From B25-G16 sp964549945 (GTDB lineage: Bacteria > Desulfobacterota > DSM-4660 > Desulfatiglandales > B25-G16), in NCBI GenBank assembly GCA_964549945.1, contig CAZJXD010000001.1:62001-126000 (forward strand): a stretch of 64,000 nucleotides of DNA. Reading direction: 5' to 3'. Shown piece after piece: positions 26,413-34,496 of the stretch (within the stretch, counting starts at the first letter, position 1; each line of letters starts with the position of its first letter). The notes beneath the pieces are model-generated. The model was not told the DNA's origin. It made no database searches and saw only the letters and a program-made list of their open reading frames with translations. Both the position numbers and the translations under genes were made by a program.

Positions 26413-27093
26413 CTATAAATTCTTGACAGCCCATAAGGATGCCTGGAGGCGGTTGGGCACATTGATCTTTTTAAAGATATTATAGATATGGGTCCTAACC
26501 GTGTTAGCGCTGATAAAGAGCTCATCGGCAATCTGCTCGTTTGTAGCCCCGGCAGCTGCCATGGACAGTATCTCTGTTTCCCGTGGTGTGAGTATACGAG
26601 CTTCTTTCTTCATAACGATATCCTTATCTTTGATGGCCAGGATGGTTTTTGACAGTATTCGCCTGGAAGCCCACAGTTGTCCATTAAAGATAACAGTAAT
26701 GCCCTTGGGGAAAATGTGAAGGGGGTCATGCTCGTAAAAGAATCCTCGTACGCCTTTTTTTAATGTTTTTTCCTCTATTCCATGTCTGTGACTTATATTG
26801 AATAAGGCAATGTAGTGCTCCTTTAAAATGGTTTTTGCATTCGATTCAAGCTCGGATAGATAGTTCTCAAGTTTTTTTTCCAGACAATCAAGGAGGATCA
26901 AGGCGGGTTTGGATATTTTCCTTTTATCTCCGAGAGGAATACGGCGTGCATTTTTCCTGGCCGTACATGTTGCCCCGGTCTCCTGGTGTAAGAAAAATGC
27001 CATGAGCTCATTTTGTAAGCTCCTGGGACCAATGATATAGATTAGCCTATCAGGTAACTGCTTTCGGTCTTTAGGAGAATCGTTCGTGCTCAT
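26413..27093 (-). CDS. LuxR/CsgD-type transcriptional regulator with degenerate receiver
   Basis: 226 residues. The C-terminal 65 residues are a clean LuxR helix-turn-helix: LTPRETEILSMAAAGATNEQ, then IADELFISANTVRTHIYNIF and KKINVPNRLQA. The N-terminal 140 residues have the alternating strand/helix layout of a receiver, but the phospho-acceptor region reads LILLDCLEKK with no clear acidic pocket, as in CsgD and VpsT. CsgD-like proteins control matrix and curli-type secretion. Its location among PilZ and FecR genes fits such a role; the 26316 motif is a candidate target. Confidence 0.85.
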   Translation of the reverse strand: MSTNDSPKDRKQLPDRLIYIIGPRSLQNELMAFFLHQETGATCTARKNARRIPLGDKRKISKPALILLDCLEKKLENYLSELESNAKTILKEHYIALFNISHRHGIEEKTLKKGVRGFFYEHDPLHIFPKGITVIFNGQLWASRRILSKTILAIKDKDIVMKKEARILTPRETEILSMAAAGATNEQIADELFISANTVRTHIYNIFKKINVPNRLQASLWAVKNL

Positions 27094-27130
27094 ACCCGTA
27101 TTGTAGGAATAAAAAAACTAAGAGTGCCGA

Positions 27131-27752
27131 TTAGAATTTGAGCTCAACATCGAGGACATAGATAACTCTCTTATACTCATAGATGGGCAGATTGGAGTTG
27201 CTCTTTATTCTGCTCACCTGAGCCATAAATGACAGATTTTTTGATTGTTCCCAGATAAGCCCTGAAGAGCCTGTGAAGGTATCATCCTCTCGGTCCATGT
27301 TCAATCGCCTCCAGATTCTTTCCTTCTTTTTTGAGGGCCAAGCCTTTTAAAAAAGCTATCCTCGCGGGGTTGATCTTCTGCCTCTCGGCCAGCCCTATCC
27401 ACCATTTTGCCTCTTGGAGGCTTCCCTGCTGGATCAGGATATCCGCAAGTTCAACCACCGCATCCTTGATGCGAGGGGTGAGTGTTATCGCATCCTTGAG
27501 ATTTGCGATTGCCTCGGGGTAATCTATAACCTGTTTATAGGCCAGGCCTAGAAAGAAGGCAGCTACGGAGGATGTTGGATCCTCCTCGCGCGCCCTTTTC
27601 AGTAACTCGATGGCTTCCTCGAAGTTCTCCTGCATGTATTGGGGAATTCCCTGCTCGAGATAGTTGGATGTCTGACAGAGGGCATGCTCTTGGGAAAGAA
27701 GCGCAATATCGAATGTAAAAAAACAGCCTAGTAAAACTGCAACTCTATCCAT
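27131..27752 (-). pseudogene. TPR/beta-barrel outer-membrane protein gene with central deletion
   Basis: The first 156 codons give a signal-like segment and 3 TPR units (YMQENFEEAIELLKRA, DYPEAIANLKDAI, PARIAFLKGLALKKEG) and then stop after a frame change at about 27300. In the next frame the DNA goes on as a barrel C-terminus: MDREDDTFTGSSGLIWEQ, then IYEYKRVIYVLDVELKF with the usual final aromatic residue. The intact relative at 34497-36071 has TPRs plus a full 300-residue barrel and ends in the same style. So the middle has been lost and the reading frame broken. A functional short TPR protein remains possible. Confidence 0.7.
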
Positions 27753-28004
27753 GGGACTGCTCTAATATTACGAATAAAATTCATTATTTTATTACATAAA
27801 TTGGAACATTAATCAATACAATATTTTGTAACCGCTTAAATAATTTACGTATTAAGATATTGAGAATTTTACAACTGGCTATAAAGAAAAAGAGCTTTTC
27901 TCTAATGCGCTTGTGATTATGTTCATATTGACATGAGACGATGGTTGTTGTTGAATAGTGCGGCACCGCTCTCTCGAGTGCAGTGAAGAGGTTCGGTAAG
28001 CTCC

Positions 28005-28763
28005 ATGGACATGATTAACCCCGCGACCCCCCATATCTCGAAACCATTTTCAGTGTTCATCCCTGTCTATAATGAACAAGATATTCTTATCCCGAACACC
28101 GAGAGGTTGATCTCCCATCTTGACCGATATGGGGTTAACTATGAGATCATTATAGGAAGCAATGGCTCAAATGACCGCACCCCTGATCTAGGACAGATGC
28201 TGTCCGATGAGCATACCCGGATAAGGTTCTTCCATATCAAAGAAAAGGGAGTGGGAGATGCCTTTAAGCAGGGGATTCGGATGGCACGGTATGATGCGGT
28301 GGTGTCCCTGGACATGGATCTTTCCATCAACCTGGGCTTTATAGGTGAGGCCCTTGAATTTCTGGATGCCCATCATGACATAGTCATAGGCTCCAAGAAG
28401 GTGGGAGATGAAAGACGGTCGGTCTTCAGGAGGCTTGGAAGCGATCTCTTTATCCTGGCAGCCAGGGTCTTACTCGGCCTTCCCTTCGAGGACTACTCCA
28501 TTGGCGCCAAGGCGTATAAGAGGGATTTGGTGCTCGAATATGGCCACAGGATTGACAAGGGGACCTCTTATGTGCTCAACATAGTGTACCTTGCATTCAG
28601 GAATAAAAGGAAGGTTATCGAGATACCTGTGAGGTGCGAGGATTACAGGGAGAGCAGGTTCAACATCATCTACGAGGGTCTCTACCGCTTCTATCACCTC
28701 TTCAGGCTCTGGTATGTGGAAAGGATTGCTTCTAGCCCTTCTTCACCCTTACCAGTGCAGTGA
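28005..28763 (+). CDS. Glycosyltransferase family 2, dolichyl-phosphate-mannose-synthase-like
   Basis: 252 residues. GT-A core with VFIPVYNEQDIL at the N terminus, GSNGSNDRT in place of the usual DDGSxD, and SLDMDLSINLGF as the DxD-type metal site. The C-terminal IPVRCEDYRESRFN resembles the QxxRW-like end of DPM1 relatives. Soluble, so it would transfer a sugar from NDP-sugar to polyprenyl phosphate at the inner face of the membrane, which could feed the GT39 enzyme. Its last 32 nt overlap the end of the convergent 1555-residue gene. Confidence 0.82.
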   Translation: MDMINPATPHISKPFSVFIPVYNEQDILIPNTERLISHLDRYGVNYEIIIGSNGSNDRTPDLGQMLSDEHTRIRFFHIKEKGVGDAFKQGIRMARYDAVVSLDMDLSINLGFIGEALEFLDAHHDIVIGSKKVGDERRSVFRRLGSDLFILAARVLLGLPFEDYSIGAKAYKRDLVLEYGHRIDKGTSYVLNIVYLAFRNKRKVIEIPVRCEDYRESRFNIIYEGLYRFYHLFRLWYVERIASSPSSPLPVQ

Positions 28764-31700
28764 TGATAACAGCTACGATGCTTAAAAGAATCGCAATAAT
28801 AGCAATCGCTCCAGGCTTTGCATTAGAGGAGTTCGCGATCTCGATAAAACACCCCGCACTCCCTGACACCCTGGTTCCTCCATCGGATGAGGTGGAGTTG
28901 AAGCTCACGCTCAGTCCGGGAGGCGGCGGCGGCTGCTCGGTGCTCTCGGGAGTTGTGAAGGCCTCGCTCGCAGACCTCATCGAGGTGGCCGTAAAATGGC
29001 CTCCCTCGTTGTCCTTGGGAACGAGCATGACGATGTCGGCAGCTGCCTCTACTTTGATCCAGTAAGCCGTGCCGGGCTGAAGCGTGGCACCAGAGGCGCG
29101 CTGTTCGTAGCCGTTGTTCGCACCGGTCCCGGTATAGTCCCACACATACTGCTGGGTGAGGGTGTTGTTGGCGCTCGTGATCCAGTAGGAATTAGGCCCA
29201 TCGCTCACCGCGATGTTGTCGAGCTCGATGCTTGTGGCGGGCCAGGGCAATGCCACCATGTTCCACCCCGGTGAAAGGGGCACCTCTGTGTAGTCGCCGT
29301 CTGGTGCAGGCTGACCGGAGAAGGTGATGGTATCAGTAGAGGTACTGATCACCCAGAACCCCCTGCCCGGATATACCTCAAGGTCTGCAAAGGAGGGATC
29401 ATCCATCTCGATGTAGGAGGAGGTGTCCGGATCCCACGCGAACACCCGCCAGATCCCCTTGTCATAGATACCGAGGGCGCTCTCCATGCTCTCCCTTAAC
29501 GATGAGCCGCTCGCCAGAGTTACCGGCACGGTGAACATCTGATAGTCGGTCGCCTCCCCTGTGCCCCCGGGGAGCGCGAACTCGTGGGCAATGTCTGTGA
29601 TGAACTCGTAGGCCCCTATATCGTAACCTGAGCCCTTAGGCCTCGCGTAGCCGGCGTAGTCTACAGTGACCGGGTCAGTTGAATCAGTAGGGATGGCGTC
29701 AATGCAAGGAGAACCAGATTGCAGCTCGTAGCTCCCGTAGAGGGGATCCTGGGAGATGTTGCCATTGATACCAGTTTGATTTGAGGTATCACCTCCATAC
29801 TGGCCGGTGGTGTTGCCGTACACGTCGTTGTATTCAATGGTAGGGCTGCCGCCAGTGTTGTTGATGCCGTAACCTTCGAAGTTGGTGATGGTGTTATATT
29901 TGACATCAGGTGTCGCCCCTTCTCCGTGACAATAGATGCCGTCTTCCGTGCCAGCGTCGATTGTATTATGGTAGATACCAGGGCTTGCCAATTCATCCAT
30001 GGCGCTCATGGTGATGCCACTTGCACCGGAGTAGATGATGTTATTGGTGATTTGAGGGCTTGCCTCTTGGGTGTAGGCCCAGATGTCTATCCCAGACCAC
30101 TGATTGCCGTAGATCTCATTTCTTTGTATGGCCGGGCTACAACTCTCTACCCCGATTCCATAATATTCATGGGTGTAAATCTGATTCCGTGCAACCGTCA
30201 CCCCTGAGGCGCCCCTTACCCATACTCCAATAGAGTAATAACCGGTACCGTTCTCGTGTATTTGGTTGTCCTTGATAGTAGCATCGCTCGCCGTTGATTC
30301 AATCCAGAGGCCGGTACCGTTGTCGTGAACGTTGCAGTTTTTGACGGATGCGCCGGTTCCCTCGATGAGAAGGCCTGCTGTGGGGAAATTCGCGAGCTCG
30401 AGGTTGTAAATCCTCACGCTATCAGCATCCTGATCTATGCCGATACCGTATCCCCACATTGAGGCATCCGTTCCATCAAGCACCGGGCTGCTCCCGCTCT
30501 CACCGATAATGGTCACGTTATCCTGAGTGATGGTGAGGGAATCGTTCGCCTCGCCGTTTGCCACGTTGTAAGTGCCGAGAGCGAGGTTCACGCTGTAAGA
30601 TCCGGCGGAGCCCCCGTTAATTCGATACAGTGCGTGATGGAGCGTCTTCCAGGGAGTATCGGAGGTCCCATTGCCGGTGAGGTCATTTCCCGATAAGATA
30701 TTTATATAATAAGTGCCCGGACTATAGGAAGGGTAGTCAGCGTCATTGCTGGGATCGGTACTCAAGCCCACCTCTTCACCGTCATAGTAACCGTCGTTAT
30801 CTGAGTCGGAGTCGTTGGGATCGGTGCCCTTTTGGTACTCCTGAAGATCTGTTAGGCCATCAGAGTCACTATCGGCAGTACCATCATGGCTGGTTAGATC
30901 ACCGAAGTAGGTGATCTCCCAGGTATCAGGCATGCCATCGCCGTCAGAATCTAAAGCCACGAACGTGGCCGTAACGCTCTTGTTGGAGTCCATGGTGATG
31001 GTTTCAGGGTTGGTGGAGCCTGTCAGATCGCCGCTCCACCCGCTGAACGTCCAGCCCGAATCTGCTGCCGCTGTCAATGTTACCACTGTGCCTTGATCAA
31101 ACGTGCTGCCGGATGGATTAAGCGTCACAGTTCCTTGACCGACAGTGGTCACTGTCAGGCCATACTGTGTGGGAGTTACCACGGACAATACATATTTCCA
31201 TATCTCAGCACCCTCTGCGTTATTCCTCGTCCCCACATAAAGCCTGTTGTCATATACTGCCATGCCGTTTGCGAACTGGTTATTCTCAGGATCCCCAAAA
31301 CCACTGGTGTTTACCTGGCTCCAGGTCGATCCATCATATTCCCATACCCCGGCGCCTGCGCTAGAGTTATACGTAGCCATATAAAGCTTGGCGTTATAAT
31401 TGGCCATGCCTGCGGCAGCGGTGGTAGCCGAGCCCCAAGGGGGTGTTGCTGTGATATTGGTCCAGGTCGATCCATCATATTCCCATACCTCAGCCGCCCC
31501 ACTGGAGTTTTCGGTTCCCACATAAAGCTTGCCGTTATACACGGCCATGCTCCTGGCAGCATAGTTAGCCGAGCCCCAAGGGGGTGTTGTCGTTATATTG
31601 GTCCAGGTGGACCCGTCATATTCCCATACTTGAGCGCCTGTGGAAGAGTTATATATTCCCACATAAAGCTTGCCGTTATACACGGCCATGCAATAGGCGC

Positions 31701-33399
31701 GATAATTGTATCCATCCCCGAAGCCAACGGTGTTCACTTGAGTCCAGGTTGTCCCACCATCATATCTCCAGACCCCAACCCCGGAAGCGTTGCCTACTCC
31801 GGCATAAAGCTTGTCGTTATACACGGCCATAGAATCGGCAGCGTAGTTAGATGAACTCCCAAATCCTTCGGAGTTTACCTGGTTCCAGCTTGACCCGTAT
31901 TCCCATACCTCAGTGCCTGTGCTTGAGTATGTTCCCACATAAAGCTTGTCGTTATACACGGCCATGCTGTTGACGCCGGCATTATTTGCGTCCCAACTGG
32001 GCGTTACCTTAGTCCAGGCCGACCCGTATTCCCATACCTCAGCGCCCTCGAATATTCCCACATAAAGCTTGTCGTTATACACGGCCATCCGGTAGGCGGA
32101 CTTACTATTTGCATCGAAGTCGCCCTCGTTTACCTGGGTCCAGAATGCGCCTATATACTCATCAGCCCCGATGTCGTAATATTTATATGTGCCTGCACCG
32201 GTATTAGTGGTATCGGGATCGTCGTATCTTTCGTCCCCTTCAAAGTCATCAGCAGGGGCACTGCTACTTGTACCTGCATCGATGCAAGCAGAACCCGCCT
32301 GGAGATGGTGATAGTTGTCACCCAGGGCAAAAAGAGGGTCGGCGTCGATATTGCCGCCACCATCGGTACCGAACGTAGTAACCCACCCCGTACCACTGCT
32401 GCCACAACCCTCGATGTCGCTATAGCTGAAGGTCGGTGGCGAGGTGCCGTAGTTATATATCTCTGGATAGCTTAATGCAGTGTCTCCCCAGAAGATGGAG
32501 TTGGTTACTGTCGTGGCGCAATAAGAATTGTACATCCCCCCGCCATAACCGTATAGCGTTGAATTTTCGGTGAAGGTGCAGTTCATCAGGGAAGGGGAGA
32601 GTGATTCCTCGTTATACATCCCACCGCCACCTCCGCTGTCTCCCGAGTTCCCGCTGAAGATACAGTTAGTTATTGTCGGGGACGAAGAAAGATTATACAT
32701 CCCGCCACCGCTTAGTGCAGAATTATCTTTAAATGTGCAATTAGTCACCGTCGGCGAGGCGTTAACGTAGTTGCACATCCCACCGCCGCTTCCGCTCGCG
32801 GTATTATTTTTGAACATGCAATTAGTCACCGTCGGCGAGGCGGGGTACATGGAGCCGTAGTTGCACATTCCAGCACCGCAACAATTAGATGAGTTTCCGG
32901 TGAAGATGCAGTTTGCCACCGTGGGGGAGACGCCATCGTTTAACATGCCGCCACCTTTGTCATCTGGAGCCGAAGTTCCATTTGCATTTCCGCCGGTGAT
33001 GGTAAAGCCGTCAATGGTGGCATCGTCAGCGCCCGTAACCACATGCAAGACGCTGTTTTGACCGTCAATGGTGGTGACATTGTTAGCCCAGTCCCGCTGA
33101 TTCAGATCCGTCTCGGTCCCGGCAAACCCACCATAGAGGTCCACCCAAGATTTCAAGGTGATGCTCTCAGTATAGGTGCCTGCTTTGACCCAGATTTGCT
33201 TGCCGGTTGTGGCAGCACTGAGTGCAGCTGCGATTGTTGTGTAGGCATCACTCCACGAGAGACCATTATTTGCACCAGTGGCGTTCTTATCTACATATAT
33301 CGGAGTGATGACCACTGCCTGGCAAATAGGTGATGAAATGAGAGTGAACAGGAAGGCTATAAAGATAAGAAATTTAATATGGCGTATTTGTGCTTTCAT
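28732..33399 (-). CDS. Giant surface protein: beta-helix, beta-propeller, SGWSGD repeat, second beta-helix, C-terminal anchor
   Basis: 1555 residues. Signal peptide 1-28. Residues about 30-415: parallel beta-helix of POMP/NosD-like coils (GGGMYN, NCTFK repeats). About 430-735: seven repeats of MAVYNDKLYVG type, visible also as DNA repeats from 31200 to 32110, fitting a seven-bladed propeller. About 770-815: SGWSGDLTGSTNP repeat. About 820-890: calcium-binding DSDGDGMPD and DSDNDG units. About 900-1265: second beta-helix of right-handed type. The end is GCFIEIA, a 24-residue hydrophobic helix and RVKKG, a tripartite sorting-signal layout. Probably a cell-surface adhesin or carbohydrate-binding protein; no catalytic motif is obvious. 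Confidence 0.85.
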   Translation of the reverse strand: MKAQIRHIKFLIFIAFLFTLISSPICQAVVITPIYVDKNATGANNGLSWSDAYTTIAAALSAATTGKQIWVKAGTYTESITLKSWVDLYGGFAGTETDLNQRDWANNVTTIDGQNSVLHVVTGADDATIDGFTITGGNANGTSAPDDKGGGMLNDGVSPTVANCIFTGNSSNCCGAGMCNYGSMYPASPTVTNCMFKNNTASGSGGGMCNYVNASPTVTNCTFKDNSALSGGGMYNLSSSPTITNCIFSGNSGDSGGGGGMYNEESLSPSLMNCTFTENSTLYGYGGGMYNSYCATTVTNSIFWGDTALSYPEIYNYGTSPPTFSYSDIEGCGSSGTGWVTTFGTDGGGNIDADPLFALGDNYHHLQAGSACIDAGTSSSAPADDFEGDERYDDPDTTNTGAGTYKYYDIGADEYIGAFWTQVNEGDFDANSKSAYRMAVYNDKLYVGIFEGAEVWEYGSAWTKVTPSWDANNAGVNSMAVYNDKLYVGTYSSTGTEVWEYGSSWNQVNSEGFGSSSNYAADSMAVYNDKLYAGVGNASGVGVWRYDGGTTWTQVNTVGFGDGYNYRAYCMAVYNGKLYVGIYNSSTGAQVWEYDGSTWTNITTTPPWGSANYAARSMAVYNGKLYVGTENSSGAAEVWEYDGSTWTNITATPPWGSATTAAAGMANYNAKLYMATYNSSAGAGVWEYDGSTWSQVNTSGFGDPENNQFANGMAVYDNRLYVGTRNNAEGAEIWKYVLSVVTPTQYGLTVTTVGQGTVTLNPSGSTFDQGTVVTLTAAADSGWTFSGWSGDLTGSTNPETITMDSNKSVTATFVALDSDGDGMPDTWEITYFGDLTSHDGTADSDSDGLTDLQEYQKGTDPNDSDSDNDGYYDGEEVGLSTDPSNDADYPSYSPGTYYINILSGNDLTGNGTSDTPWKTLHHALYRINGGSAGSYSVNLALGTYNVANGEANDSLTITQDNVTIIGESGSSPVLDGTDASMWGYGIGIDQDADSVRIYNLELANFPTAGLLIEGTGASVKNCNVHDNGTGLWIESTASDATIKDNQIHENGTGYYSIGVWVRGASGVTVARNQIYTHEYYGIGVESCSPAIQRNEIYGNQWSGIDIWAYTQEASPQITNNIIYSGASGITMSAMDELASPGIYHNTIDAGTEDGIYCHGEGATPDVKYNTITNFEGYGINNTGGSPTIEYNDVYGNTTGQYGGDTSNQTGINGNISQDPLYGSYELQSGSPCIDAIPTDSTDPVTVDYAGYARPKGSGYDIGAYEFITDIAHEFALPGGTGEATDYQMFTVPVTLASGSSLRESMESALGIYDKGIWRVFAWDPDTSSYIEMDDPSFADLEVYPGRGFWVISTSTDTITFSGQPAPDGDYTEVPLSPGWNMVALPWPATSIELDNIAVSDGPNSYWITSANNTLTQQYVWDYTGTGANNGYEQRASGATLQPGTAYWIKVEAAADIVMLVPKDNEGGHFTATSMRSASEAFTTPESTEQPPPPPGLSVSFNSTSSDGGTRVSGSAGCFIEIANSSNAKPGAIAIIAILLSIVAVIITALVRVKKG

Positions 33400-33450
33400 C
33401 CTAATCCCCTTACCCTAAGCGAAAAAAAGGCGTATTTGCATACTTATTGC

Positions 33451-34326
33451 TTACCCTGACGGCGGTTCTGGCGGACCCGGCAGTGTGGTCGTTGTCGTTG
33501 TTGTTGCTTCGGGCGTTGTGCTGGTCGTGGTCGTCGTGGTCGTTGTGCTGGTCGTGGTAGTAGTGGTCGTTGTGGTCGTCGTCGTGGTCGTCGTGGTAGA
33601 GGTTGTGGTGGTTGCTTCAGAGGTCGGAGTTTCTTCAGTCGTGGTCTCCTCTGTGGTCCCAAGTTCGGTTGTTACAGGGGCAGTTGGCACCTCCTCGAGC
33701 CCTTCCTGGAGCTCTTTGAGTTGATCCTCGGTCATGAGGATGGGCTTCGAGGGCGCCTCCCCTCCTATAATATCAGTCACAAGATCCTTGGTGAGCACGA
33801 TATATTCCTCGGGTCTCAAAGCATTGGCCACCTCAATAACGTCTTCAAAACAGACTACCTTGGTGATGGTATCCGACTGGACCCACACCAGGAACAGGGT
33901 GCCCCGGACGCCCACAACTGCCGTTGGTGTTCCCACCTTGAAGCCCCTTTCCCTGAATCCGATTAGTTTCTTAGCGAAGACCCGAAGCTTTCCCATGGCC
34001 ACTCTGAAAAATGCGCTCCTCTTTTTCTCCTTGGGGAGAAATGAGAAGTCATCCAGGGAGAGATCCGCATTTTTCCCCATGCTCAGGATACTGCCGTCTA
34101 GGAGCTCGATCCTCACGGCTGAATTATCGCCAGTCCTCACCCTGTCGTGCAGGTTCAAAGGAATGCCCACATACGCGGTAATGGGGCTGGGAACTTCCTC
34201 CCGGAATATCTGGGCTTCGCCCTTGAGCTTGGAGATATTTCCGACCAGCTGAGCGGCCTGGGCGGAAAGGGGCAGTACTATTGCCAAAAAGAGAATCCCG
34301 ATTATGAAATATATTGCTCTTTTCAT
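33451..34326 (-). CDS. Exported FecR-domain protein with threonine-rich tail
   Basis: 291 residues from the ATG at 34326, which has AGGGA about 9 nt upstream and begins the signal peptide (MKRAIYFIIGILFL...AQAA). An upstream in-frame ATG at 34395 lacks a ribosome site. FecR domain: VGNISKLKGEAQIF, DRVRTGDNSAVRIELLDGS, and VGTPTAVVGVRGTLFLVW. After residue 225 comes a region of about 60 residues, mostly Thr, encoded by ACN codons, then a Pro/Gly end. Such tails are often O-glycosylated or span the wall. It sits between the TPR-barrel gene and the giant surface protein. Confidence 0.85.
   Translation of the reverse strand: MKRAIYFIIGILFLAIVLPLSAQAAQLVGNISKLKGEAQIFREEVPSPITAYVGIPLNLHDRVRTGDNSAVRIELLDGSILSMGKNADLSLDDFSFLPKEKKRSAFFRVAMGKLRVFAKKLIGFRERGFKVGTPTAVVGVRGTLFLVWVQSDTITKVVCFEDVIEVANALRPEEYIVLTKDLVTDIIGGEAPSKPILMTEDQLKELQEGLEEVPTAPVTTELGTTEETTTEETPTSEATTTTSTTTTTTTTTTTTTTTTSTTTTTTTTSTTPEATTTTTTTLPGPPEPPSG
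33483..33606 (-). repeat. Low-complexity (ACN)n tract
   Basis: About 120 nt of nearly pure threonine codons (ACC/ACG/ACA/ACT) inside the FecR-like gene. The reverse strand reads as poly-valine, which is only a shadow. Codon variation shows it is not a perfect microsatellite, so slippage is probably rare. Confidence 0.8.
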
Positions 34327-34429
34327 GGAACAATCCCTTTTCTCGCTTTGGGCATTTGAGCTCACCAAAAAACTAGCCTGGCTTCTCTTTGCCATAAGTT
34401 GAAATAATAATGTAGGTTACAAGAAAAAG

Positions 34430-34461
34430 ACAATACGCATATAGTATGATTTTCCTCGTAT
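34430..34461 (-). promoter_or_regulatory. Conserved promoter motif, copy upstream of the second FecR gene
   Basis: ACAATACG...ATAGTATGATTTTCC...CGTAT, aligned with the 26316-26348 copy at about 27 of 32 positions. The central ATAGTATGATTTTCCT is identical, and ATACG/CGTAT form the ends. It is 104 nt before the ATG at 34326. A weaker version, ATATAGTACTATTCT, is at 36169-36183 upstream of the TPR-barrel gene. Confidence 0.6.
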
Positions 34462-34496
34462 TATAGTATTAAGACTTTAAACACCTTTTATCTTTT

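Noticed and set aside
27784..27966. 60-codon AT-rich ORF
   Set aside because: Sits in an AT-rich promoter-like gap, low complexity, no ribosome site.
33485..33724. Poly-valine ORF on the plus strand
   Set aside because: Mirror image of the threonine codons of the FecR gene.
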